Source: Scheffersomyces stipitis CBS 6054 (Eukaryota > Ascomycota > Pichiomycetes > Serinales > Debaryomycetaceae). Taken from it: a stretch of DNA of 64,000 nucleotides. The stretch lies in NCBI RefSeq assembly GCF_000209165.1, contig NC_009043.1, positions 868,001 through 932,000 on the forward strand. Reading direction: 5' to 3'. Position 1 is the stretch's first letter; each line of letters starts with the position of its first letter. This document shows positions 27,657-36,747 of the stretch, one piece after another. The notes under the pieces are model-generated. The model did not search any database. It had not been told where the DNA came from and was given only the letters and a program-made list of their open reading frames with translations. Position numbers and translations under genes: made by a program.

Positions 27657-29092
27657 TTGTAAACGATACACTTTGAATCCGAGGAAGTGAAATCGACTTA
27701 CAAAACTAATTCCAGCAGTATGCGGGCACCACTTATAGAGCTGGAGCTCGATCACATAGTGCCTTATTTAATAGAGCAGTTTGCAACTGCATTGTTTTAC
27801 TTCTAGTATTTAGGTTTTATCTTGTGAGGTTTCCACCATTTCACAAGATCAATAGTAATGATGATACGATTTGATAATTGAGTTTATAGTTTACTTTTGG
27901 GACGTGTTTATGCGCCCTAATTGACAACCTGACGCGAAAGTCGTCGGGAATTTAGTTGGTATGGTTAAGGTTATTCCGAGGAAGTTTACGCGGGGAAGTT
28001 TCCAGTAGAGTTCTTATAGCCTTAAAGGTGTCCCTTGTATACAATTGAACAATACGCGTTGTGGATAGTCTTACATTGTCGTACGTTAGTTTGCAACCTG
28101 GATTGTTTCCTAAATCAATAGACGCCTCGACAGACATGATTAATGTCATTTCCAACTTCAGGCGTACCAACAGCAGAGCCCTAAAAAGAGGCTATACCTG
28201 TCACGAGTTCGGGCGTATAAGGACGACTTCCCTAGCATTTTGTTCTCTTGCATGTGGGGGTACAAGGGTTCTTAATTTCTGCCACCTTTCCATCAATCCA
28301 TAGTGATACAGTCCTGAAAAAATGTATAGATCTTTTGCTCAGCTGTCATATAGGTGTGTATTGTACTTAAGTGGGCCAAAATGGGCATTATCAAAAAGTT
28401 GTCAGGACGTGAAAAATCGTCAGAAAACCTTCATTGCTTTAGCTTTGCCTTCTTCCATTCCATGTTCTAAAAATACACCGGCAGCAGCACGATTACTCAC
28501 CTTGGACTGTGTAGCGATTACTCTGCCATCATATGGCATAACGCAAACCTTGTAGCTAGCGATATTCCTGCAGCGGGTTCTCTCTTAGTCTTCTGTAATC
28601 TTAGCCTGCACACAATTCTAGGGGGTTCTCTTAGATAGGGGCAAGGCGGCTTGGGCCCCAACCTTCCTCTTATGCGTGTCTTGCAATATGAACAACCACC
28701 TGCATGTAAACGAAGCTTATTCTACATACACAATGCCACACACATACCTTAAATTAATCGACTGATCCTGCGAGCCTGCATAGAATCTGTGCCGAACAGG
28801 AAAAAACACTGGCGTCTGCGCAGTTACATCAAGATTATTTTTTATTGCATTACTATTTTAATTTTTTTTATGCCCTTGATTATGGATATTCTATAATGGA
28901 TACTGAATTGCTACCAATAGACAAGGCTAAAAAAAGAAAATTGCCCGAACATCTTTGCACTGCTGGATTCATGAAGCCATCAGGGGATATAAATAAAAAC
29001 TAATTCCCTGAACTTTTGAAATTTTGTCAATTCTTGTTTTCATATTTATAACAGTAACTAGTTCCCATCCAACTTATACTAATCTTTCAAAA
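27657..29092. other. Intergenic region, MNN4-like B to small GPI protein
   Basis: 1.4 kb with no supportable gene apart from the promoter of the next gene. A TATA box (TATAAATA, 28988-28995) lies 98-105 bp before the next ATG. T-rich runs occur at 28836-28870. Confidence 0.5.
28988..28995 (+). promoter_or_regulatory. TATA box of the small GPI-protein gene
   Basis: TATAAATA about 100 bp before the ATG, followed by a short leader. This is typical of strongly expressed yeast wall-protein genes. Confidence 0.5.
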
Positions 29093-29260
29093 ATGCAATT
29101 CAAGACTGTTATCGTTGCTTTGACCGCCGCTACCGTCGTTTCTGCTGCGAACGATTCCAACGCTTCTAACACTACCAATGCCGCTGCCCCTGTTGCCGGA
29201 AACTCCAACCTTGTTGGTGTTGCCGCTGCTGCTGCTGTCGGCCTTGCCTTGTTGTTCTAG
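29093..29260 (+). CDS. Tiny predicted GPI-anchored or secreted wall protein (55 aa)
   Basis: 55 residues in three parts: a signal peptide (1-18, ending VVSA), a short Asn/Ser/Thr-rich stretch with two possible N-glycosylation sequons (Asn-Ala-Ser and Asn-Thr-Thr, about 23-28), and a C-terminal hydrophobic tail LVGVAAAAAVGLALLF. A small-residue cleavage site (AGNSN, 35-39) precedes the tail, the pattern of GPI attachment. After processing only about 20 residues would remain. Codons are strongly biased (GCC, GCT, AAC, ACC), suggesting high expression. The ATG at 29093 is preferred over an upstream one at 29024 because it places the signal peptide at the N-terminus. Tiny GPI proteins of this kind occur in Candida-group yeasts; I cannot name an ortholog. 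Confidence 0.72.
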   Translation: MQFKTVIVALTAATVVSAANDSNASNTTNAAAPVAGNSNLVGVAAAAAVGLALLF

Positions 29261-31251
29261 GTTAAGCGAAACAATTTAAAAGTAGAGTTGCTGAAACAAT
29301 TGGAAATGGCAAGAATTACGGAATTTTCACTTCTGGAGTGATTGCTTTCCAATTATAAAGCTGTTTTTTGAGTTTTTTAATATATGCCTGGCACTCGTGG
29401 TGCTAGCCTGGTGCTTTCCATAACTTTACTGGTGTCTTTTTAATAATAATACGGTGTGCTTTATACTATACATTCTACTAAGTACTTCTTTAATAGTTTG
29501 TTCTTGAAATGTTGATCTATAGCAATGCCAATCTAGTTCAATTTTTATATGTTTTATTAATTTGGATATATGTGTGCTTTGGTAGAAATAAATGGATTAT
29601 TTCATCAAGTTGTAGGGCAAGAACAGCGTGGAGAGATGCCTATTTACACACTACGATATTTTGTCAAGGGTTTAATAGTTTAATATTATTCACTAGGGCA
29701 TTTCAAAGGCTTTCCACGGCAGTAGAGAAGTAACCGGGATGTGATTTACTCGGTGGGTTTGCGGCATACCTGGAATCGGACCATGTCTTAAATGTATAGA
29801 GTTCTAGCAAATTCCATAATTATAAGTATAGTGAAGAAATATTGAGTAGAACGAAACTATTTTTTGTGAACTGAAAAACTTCTACATTGTGAAGGTTTGG
29901 GAACACAAGGTAAGAACGTAGTTTAACTGCTTCCATGTGGGCTGTGTTCCCGTCAAAAAGAAACGATCATTCCATATTACCTTTTGGAAGTCGTTATCAC
30001 CTGTATGTGGATAGGGTACAATCTTATACTATTGTGCCAGACCAGACGAACATGGTTGAAAATAGCAATAGCAGCGTGCCCTGGTGAAACTTGTTCCAAG
30101 GCTGTAAACCCATAGACATTTTCACTTCATACTTGATAAAAATAGAACTTCTTAAGTTGGAAAGTGTAGCAATAGGTACTCGAATTGTGTATCTATACAG
30201 CTCATCTTATTCTTTACTAGGTGCATAATAGAGCGGCACATGTAACAGACATGTGCCATAGATTCTGGCTTCATAAGCCCCTTGAACAAATTAACATTAC
30301 TTTCCTAAAATTTCTGACCCTTGTATACCGCAAGTTGGATTTTTATGGAAACTCTACCACTTTTCAAATGAAATGACAATTTGGGAAGGATTTGCAACTT
30401 TTAGCGGAAGCTGTTGAATAAAGCTTATCGCTTGCATCGAGTCAGATGTCAGTGCTTCACAATCTAAAGGTAGATAAGCCGTTAGGCCCACTGGTTACTA
30501 ATAGGGATCAGCCTAGTGGAACATCTCATCTTTCTTTCTACTTTAACCAGAATGTTGTTTGACTCTCATGCGATTGGATGTAGCCCCAATGACAATTTTC
30601 TAGCCAATTCTGATAACAATGAGAGGGAAAGTTGCATATGCAACCACTTATCTGCAACCTTGCTTGGGACTGTACTTGAGCAATGCCCGTATTAAGAGAG
30701 ATAGATTTCCATGAAGAACGTCATGTAGATTTCACATGTTTGTATGGTCCTTTGTTAATCTTGTTACATTTCTACTAACTTCAATAGTGCCAAAGTCCAT
30801 TTGGCAAGAAATGCTGAATATTTGAAATGAACACAAAGAATACGGTTCAATTAATTACTTAAGTCTCTACCAACACTTCAACTCTATTGCGAACATTTGA
30901 TGGTAGTTGTTGGCATGTAGTTCTAATAGTACATAAGCGTGGTTAATCTATTGCCTAGTTTCTGGCTGTATGGGTTCAAAGCGAACCAGTTTTTTTCTAT
31001 GTCACCGATCACCTCTCGCATATCGAACCGCAGATACTGAAACGTTTGCGATGTGGGACAAACTTAGTTTTCGAGTGTCAAGACACGACAATGTCCTGGT
31101 ATCCAGAATATGTAGCCAAGTTATTCTTGCTTGAATAAAAGGATCTAGCAATCAATCTCCAGTTTGGATCCTGCATCACTTGACTAGCTTTCCTCTTTAG
31201 TTCAGGTTGCGAAGTATAGTTATATTTATAAGATACTCTTCCACAAATACG
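29261..31251. other. Long gene-free region before the second Zn2Cys6 gene
   Basis: 2 kb with only short, featureless open frames. I found no tRNA boxes, LTR ends or recognisable pseudogene. Part of it must be the promoter of the regulator starting at 31252. Confidence 0.5.
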
Positions 31252-33531
31252 ATGCCCAAACGGTTAGTGACGGCGTGTGAATACTGCCGAGTACGTAAAG
31301 TAAAGTGTGACAAGCAGATTCCATGTTCTACTTGTAAGAAAAGAGGCAAGCAATGCTCGACCAGGCGTGTGGTGAATTCAAAAGCTGAAGGGAAGCGATC
31401 TCATTTACACTATGATGTAGAGCTGTTGAAACTAAAACTTAAGCTGTTAGATGAGCAGGCAAACTTTGTAGACACGGTGGTTCCAGCACCCAACACAAAG
31501 GAAGATTTTGACTTTATCAATATCTATAAGGATTATACTAAAGTATACATCAAAGGTAGAGAGGGTCGGAATTGTTTTGGACCATTGAGCTGGACTACTT
31601 TGATGAATAGTGATAATGCTCTACGCTCATCTTGGAACTACATTGAAGATCACAAGATGACAGAGTTGTTTGGCAAACTTGAACTGGGGTCAACAGACTC
31701 AGTGAAAGACTTTGATACTGACCATCAACGTTTGGCTGGATTGGTAGTTCCTTCTTCGCCTGTTTTTGATTCAACCATTCGATTGGATTCGAAGTTATTG
31801 TCCGTTTTAGCGAATCAGAAAGTCATATGGACATTAATTAGGAGGTTCTTTAGGGTTGTGTATCCATATGTGCCGTTCATTGACGAGAGAGACTTTCGTG
31901 GTGAAATCAGCAGGTTGATTGATGATGAGAATTTTGAGGTGGTACCTGTCGTCGAATTGAATATCAGAGGACATTTGGATTTCGCTACACTTGGAATTTT
32001 ACTTGTGATACTAAGGTTGAGCTACCTATCCTACTTCTCCAATGACTTGAGTCACAATTTGCCGGACAATATCAACACGAATACAGTAAAGAACCGAGAA
32101 CTCAAGTTCATACTAGAAAACCCTATCTCTATGAGTTACATCGTGTTGGCACAATCTTGCCTTGACGAATTCAATATTTTTAACAGATCAAACGTGACAG
32201 TACTACAATTGGCCCTACTATTAAGAACATACAGACACTTGGCTCCCGAAGAAGGAGATGGTCCTGATGGTGGGGACTCGATAGTGTTGACCAGCACATT
32301 GGTTAGTATGGCTACAAATCTCGGGCTCAATAGAGAACCAGATGAATCAATAACCTCGAAACGAGAGTGTAATCTATTCAGAAAGTTGGCAATTCATCTA
32401 AAAAATCTTGATACAACCGAATGTGTCAGCTTCGGAACGCCTAGTGGGGTGGATAGACGGTATTTTGATATCAAATGTCCCTTTTACGCACTTGACAACT
32501 CCAACTTAATTGACACAGAAAATGAAAGAGAAGTAATATCTGCGTACATGAATAGCGGGTTAATTTACAAACAGTTAGAGGAGACTTACAATTATGCTAT
32601 AGATCTTAGTAAGCCAGCAAATGCCCGCTTATTAGATTTGAAATTGATTGAGCTAAAGGATATTTTAATGATGGATGCCTTGGAGGTTATGCCTCAAGAC
32701 TACGCCAATTCGTTTAAGGTTAAGCTGTTTTTGTTGGGAGAACAATTAATATTGTCAATTCAATTTCTTTTGCATATCCACTACGAAAGACAAAGCAATT
32801 ATGCCAATAGCAAAGTCTACATTAAGGAAACCCTCCGTACGATATCCTCGCTTCTACCTATACTACATTCGATAGTAGAAATCCAGACAGATGGTATGCA
32901 TATCATGTCAATTGCCCCAATTCTACAAACAGTGTTTGTCAAGGCATTTGTAATTGTTGTTTCGGTTTTGATTAGAACAAATGTTTCCATTCAAAACGAA
33001 GTACGAGGCTATTCTGATATGTTTAGTCTGCTAATTATGTTGTCGGTTGCGATGAAAGACTGGTGTGTGGAACTTCTAGAATTATTTTCTATATTTAGCA
33101 CCAGATACTACTACTTTTGGCGTATATTGAGAGGTTGCCATGGTCTACTCAAGCTATGCTTTGCTAAGGATTTCTACGAGCCTCTTAAAAATGCTGCAGA
33201 TACGCATGGTTTGCATTTCAGCAATTCAGATATACATGAGATTCTATCAATTTGTGGCCATAATCTGGATGGTGAAAATTCAACTCAGGACCTTTCAACA
33301 TCTATAATAAGTGCGGCTGGAATTCCAAATGTGTCTAGCAAGTATATTTCAGATGTTGATCTCAATCGTTTTTGGGTAGTCTTGAAGAGCCAATCAAAGT
33401 CCAACGCTACAATGAAGCGATTCCAGAACTTGACCATAAGCGAACAGTCAGCGTCAGTTCCCGAAGAGGAACCGGAGGAATATGATTTTTTCACTGAGTT
33501 TTACAATGATTTCTTACGGGAAACTGGATAA
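31252..33531 (+). CDS. Zn2Cys6 transcription factor adjacent to an MFS exporter
   Basis: Fungal zinc-cluster regulator, 759 aa from the preferred Met at 31252 (MPKRLVTACEYCR). An upstream in-frame Met at 31207 would add 15 unlikely residues. The cluster is at 9-36 with spacing C-x2-C-x6-C-x5-C-x2-C-x6-C. It is followed by a basic linker, a Leu/Lys-rich segment at about 59-70 that may form a short coiled coil, and a fungal-specific transcription-factor domain from about 190 to 560. The acidic C-terminus (EEEPEEYDFFTEFYNDF) looks like an activation domain. It lies 265 bp upstream of a drug-type MFS gene in the same direction, with CGG palindromes between, so a dedicated pathway regulator is likely (inference). 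The inducer is unknown. Confidence 0.88.
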   Translation: MPKRLVTACEYCRVRKVKCDKQIPCSTCKKRGKQCSTRRVVNSKAEGKRSHLHYDVELLKLKLKLLDEQANFVDTVVPAPNTKEDFDFINIYKDYTKVYIKGREGRNCFGPLSWTTLMNSDNALRSSWNYIEDHKMTELFGKLELGSTDSVKDFDTDHQRLAGLVVPSSPVFDSTIRLDSKLLSVLANQKVIWTLIRRFFRVVYPYVPFIDERDFRGEISRLIDDENFEVVPVVELNIRGHLDFATLGILLVILRLSYLSYFSNDLSHNLPDNINTNTVKNRELKFILENPISMSYIVLAQSCLDEFNIFNRSNVTVLQLALLLRTYRHLAPEEGDGPDGGDSIVLTSTLVSMATNLGLNREPDESITSKRECNLFRKLAIHLKNLDTTECVSFGTPSGVDRRYFDIKCPFYALDNSNLIDTENEREVISAYMNSGLIYKQLEETYNYAIDLSKPANARLLDLKLIELKDILMMDALEVMPQDYANSFKVKLFLLGEQLILSIQFLLHIHYERQSNYANSKVYIKETLRTISSLLPILHSIVEIQTDGMHIMSIAPILQTVFVKAFVIVVSVLIRTNVSIQNEVRGYSDMFSLLIMLSVAMKDWCVELLELFSIFSTRYYYFWRILRGCHGLLKLCFAKDFYEPLKNAADTHGLHFSNSDIHEILSICGHNLDGENSTQDLSTSIISAAGIPNVSSKYISDVDLNRFWVVLKSQSKSNATMKRFQNLTISEQSASVPEEEPEEYDFFTEFYNDFLRETG

Positions 33532-33582
33532 GAATTTTGACACATCAAAATGAAATTGCTGCAATTTACGAAGAAAAAAATA

Positions 33583-33628
33583 TTTTCGGCCGAAAAACTC
33601 TAAAATGTCCGCGATAGCGGCCGAAAAT
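33583..33628. promoter_or_regulatory. Nested CGG palindromes in the MFS promoter
   Basis: TTTTCGGCCGAAAA (33583-33596) is a perfect 14-bp palindrome. CCGC-GATA-GCGG (33609-33620) is an inverted repeat, and its right arm overlaps a second CGGCCGAAAA (33618-33627). All are built from CGG/CCG triplets in an otherwise AT-rich spacer, the pattern of Zn2Cys6 dimer sites. They lie 169-214 bp before the transporter ATG. Confidence 0.55.
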
Positions 33629-33796
33629 ACTATGTGATTGCAAAAACGCGGACTTCAAGACCCACTTGTAACGTCAAAACATTTCCATAAAGTCCAAATT
33701 AAAGAATATAAATACTAGAGCTATTCAGATGTAGTTTGATATTTGTTCAATTACAAACATCATAAACCAGGCGCTTATTTTTTCAAAGAATTAATT

Positions 33797-35596
33797 ATGA
33801 CAAATACTATTGCAGGAAAATCGTCCCTTGGGCTGCAAGCCTACGAAACTGATTCTAGCTCTATTACTCCAGTTATTGTTTCAATCGTAGACAGTTCTGA
33901 GGTGTCAGTTAACACTGATGATGGTAAAGAAGGGAAAATACAGGAACCTATTCTAAATGTTGAGGACAGTACAAGTGGTGAAACTTCAAACGAGCAGTAT
34001 CTACATGGAACAAGACTCTGGGCTTGTATGGTTTCAGTCTTGCTGTGTTTATTTCTTCTTGGTTTGGATCAAACAATTGTTATAACCATAATTTCAGAAG
34101 TTGGCAACAAGTTTAATGCGATTGAGAAAGTTGGGTGGTTATCTTCCGGTTTCTTGCTCGCGGTATGCATTTTTGCTCCTTTCTGGGGCAATTTCTCTAT
34201 AAGTTTTGGAAGAAAGACAACAATGATTATTTCTGTTGTTATCTTCGAGATAGGATGTTTAATCTGTGCTTTGGCTAACAGTATGGAATTGTTAATTGCT
34301 GGAAGATTCATTGCTGGAATTGGAGGTGGTGGTATTCAATCGACTTCTTATATCATCTGTGCTGAAATCGTTCCGATTGAACAGATTCCTTTGTCCATGA
34401 GTTGCATAGCAATGGTTTATGCCTTGAGTACCATCGCTGGTCCTCTAGTTGGAGGAGCATTTACCACCCACGTCACTTGGAGATGGAGTTTTTATATCAA
34501 TTTGCCTGTCGGTGCTATTGCCTTGCTCCTTTTGATATTTTCCTGGCACCCACCAAAGTCTCATGGAACTTTGAAGGAAAAGCTAAAGAAAATCGACTAC
34601 CTAGGAACTATCCTCATTATTGTCGGTTTAGTTCTTATCTTGCTAGCTCTCACTTTTGGAGCTTCTTATGAATTCCCGTGGAGATCCGGTCTTATTATTT
34701 CCTTCTTCATTGTGGGAGCGTTGTTCTTGGTTGCATTTTGCATTTGGAATTTCAAATACTCTCACAATCCATTGATTCCGCTCAGTGTTGTAAAAGTCCC
34801 CCAAATCAATGCTGCGGCCGTGGGTATGGGATTCATGTTTGCTTACTTCACAGCTACTACACTTTACCTTTCAATTTACTTCCAGATTGTCAGAAATAGA
34901 ACTGCATTTCAAACTGGGATTGCTTTATTCCCAATTATCATTGGGGTGGTTCTTAGTAGTGGAGTTTCAGGATACCTTCTGAAATTGACCGGTCATGTCA
35001 AACTATGGGTTGTGTTTGCTGGAATTCTAGGTCCAATTGGAGTCGGACTCCTTACTTTGTATGATGTTCATAACCCCAATTCCCAAGATATAGGTCTACA
35101 AATTGTTCTCGGTGTAGCTCTCGGAATTCAATTCCAAGCGCTCCTCATATCAGCCCAAATTAAGGCTCCTACTGTTCCAGGAGGGAAAATCATGACCATT
35201 TCCTATATTGTCTTCGCCAGATGTCTTGGTGGAGCTATTTCAGCAAACTTAGCTGATTTGGCTTATGCTTCTACGTTTGTAAACAAATTCAGAAGTCTTC
35301 TCTCCAAGCTGACAGACCCAACCATTTTGAGTGAGTTAGGATCAATGAGCCCATACGAATTGCTTCATTCTTCCACTCGGATCAATTCACTTTCTATAGT
35401 TTCCCAACAGTTCGTGAAGAACCAATATGTTGCAGCCATCAACAATGTCTATTACATGTGCATTGCCTTCGCTTGTGTTTCCTTGGTTGGATGTATTCTT
35501 ACAACCAACAAGATGCTTCCTCAGGAAGAAATCTCTAATAATGATGCAACAGTTGTTAACCGTAGTGAAAAAGAAGACGTCGATAATGCAGTATAA
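33797..35596 (+). CDS. MFS drug:H+ antiporter (DHA2 type, 14 spans)
   Basis: Proton-driven exporter of the major facilitator superfamily. It is 599 aa from the preferred Met at 33797 (MTNTIAGKSS); an in-frame Met at 33743 adds 18 residues that look like leader sequence. After an acidic cytosolic N-terminus of about 90 residues come roughly 14 hydrophobic spans. LGLDQTIV lies in span 1, the motif-A loop WGNFSISFGRKTT after span 2, and the span-5 motif GPLVGGAFTTHVTWRWSFYINLPVG is typical of the 14-span DHA2 group. Relatives export toxins, drugs and weak organic compounds. It is probably controlled by the zinc-cluster gene just upstream. The substrate cannot be read from sequence. Confidence 0.9.
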   Translation: MTNTIAGKSSLGLQAYETDSSSITPVIVSIVDSSEVSVNTDDGKEGKIQEPILNVEDSTSGETSNEQYLHGTRLWACMVSVLLCLFLLGLDQTIVITIISEVGNKFNAIEKVGWLSSGFLLAVCIFAPFWGNFSISFGRKTTMIISVVIFEIGCLICALANSMELLIAGRFIAGIGGGGIQSTSYIICAEIVPIEQIPLSMSCIAMVYALSTIAGPLVGGAFTTHVTWRWSFYINLPVGAIALLLLIFSWHPPKSHGTLKEKLKKIDYLGTILIIVGLVLILLALTFGASYEFPWRSGLIISFFIVGALFLVAFCIWNFKYSHNPLIPLSVVKVPQINAAAVGMGFMFAYFTATTLYLSIYFQIVRNRTAFQTGIALFPIIIGVVLSSGVSGYLLKLTGHVKLWVVFAGILGPIGVGLLTLYDVHNPNSQDIGLQIVLGVALGIQFQALLISAQIKAPTVPGGKIMTISYIVFARCLGGAISANLADLAYASTFVNKFRSLLSKLTDPTILSELGSMSPYELLHSSTRINSLSIVSQQFVKNQYVAAINNVYYMCIAFACVSLVGCILTTNKMLPQEEISNNDATVVNRSEKEDVDNAV

Positions 35597-36146
35597 ATGA
35601 TTTTTTCAATTTGCACCCATTTACTTATATAATTGTGCTACTGTATTTTTTTCAATTTTTAAGTGTATTTTGAGTAATAATTAACATGAGCAAAAACAAA
35701 TTCCTATATAATATTAATCAAAGATCTATCATGTGGTTCGTTGTTTAAAGTCAAACTTAGCTGGGAAATGTCCTGATTGCAAAATAGGAGCTTCGTTGCA
35801 TATTTAAATAATAAATATGTATGGAAAATTGCGACATCCCTAAAACTGGTAATTTGACTTCCTTGCGGCGGCAGCAATTGAGAATACAAAGATGTTGGAA
35901 TCTTCCAGCAAAGAGATACACAACATTCAAGTCTTAAAGTGTAAAGTCATATTCAGCGTTTATTACCATAGTGGCTAACAGAGAACCTATTAATCAGAGA
36001 TGGTGGGGTAGCCTCGCTTATATAATCCGGTAGCTCCTGTGATTATCCATTCACGTGATAATTCTTTGCCCGTTTTTTCTCCACGTTAGCATAAGCTCTG
36101 CAAGATTTGATAACCATTCAGAAACCATAGAAAGATTAACTAAACC
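35597..36146. other. Intergenic region, MFS gene to INO4
   Basis: 550 bases. It holds a candidate INO4 promoter with TATATAA near 36020 and a CACGTG E-box at 36052-36057, 90-95 bp before the ATG. No gene is seen in the rest. Confidence 0.5.
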
Positions 36147-36594
36147 ATGTCGGGACAAGCAGACATGGAGATTTCCGCAGCCAGAAGAAAGGCTACTAAA
36201 GCTTCAGTTTTAAGTGAAGAGCAAAAGAAGGTGAGTACTTTATTTGAGCGATGAGCCTGGGGATCCTAAGTTAAGGGTGAAACCTGTGACAATATTCGAA
36301 GCTGCCGAGATTCTGATTTACTAACTTAGGCAGGCACACCACATAGCTTCAGAACAGAAGAGAAGAGAAAACATTCGTTCCGAATTTGACAAAATTGTGT
36401 CGTTGACACCGACATTAACGGAGCTGGAGAACCGTTCTGAATTGAATATCTTGACCAAAAGTGCTGACTACATTGACCAGTTGAGAGAAGAAAATGCAAA
36501 TTTGGTCGAGATGTGCAGAAGGAAAGGAATTACGATTCCAGAAGAGTTGGTTTATAATGGACCTACCAGCGACGGTAGTGATATTGCCAAGTAG
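36147..36594 (+). CDS. INO4: bHLH transcription factor Ino4 (one intron)
   Basis: Dimer partner of Ino2 in control of phospholipid synthesis; in Candida the pair has also been linked to ribosomal-protein genes. Exon 1 is 36147-36230 and exon 2 is 36334-36594, together 114 aa. The intron (36231-36333) has GTGAGT, TACTAAC at 36319-36325 and acceptor CAG. A closer TAG at 36327-36329 lies only four bases past the branch point and would break the frame. The bHLH spans about 28-82: basic region with His, Glu and Arg (HHIASEQKRRENIR), helix 1, loop, then helix 2 ending IDQLREEN. RSELNILTKS fits Ino4, not other yeast bHLH factors. Assigning Ino4 over an unnamed bHLH is likely, not certain. Confidence 0.82.
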
Positions 36595-36747
36595 TTACAG
36601 AAGCTACTGAACATAACGAAAGAAACGATCATCCTATCAGAACAACACGAGACACCCATGACTTTTTGTCGATCTACTTCTTCTTCAATCTATCCATACG
36701 TAGTTATTGTATAAATATTGTATTAACCTATTTCAAAATATACTAGT

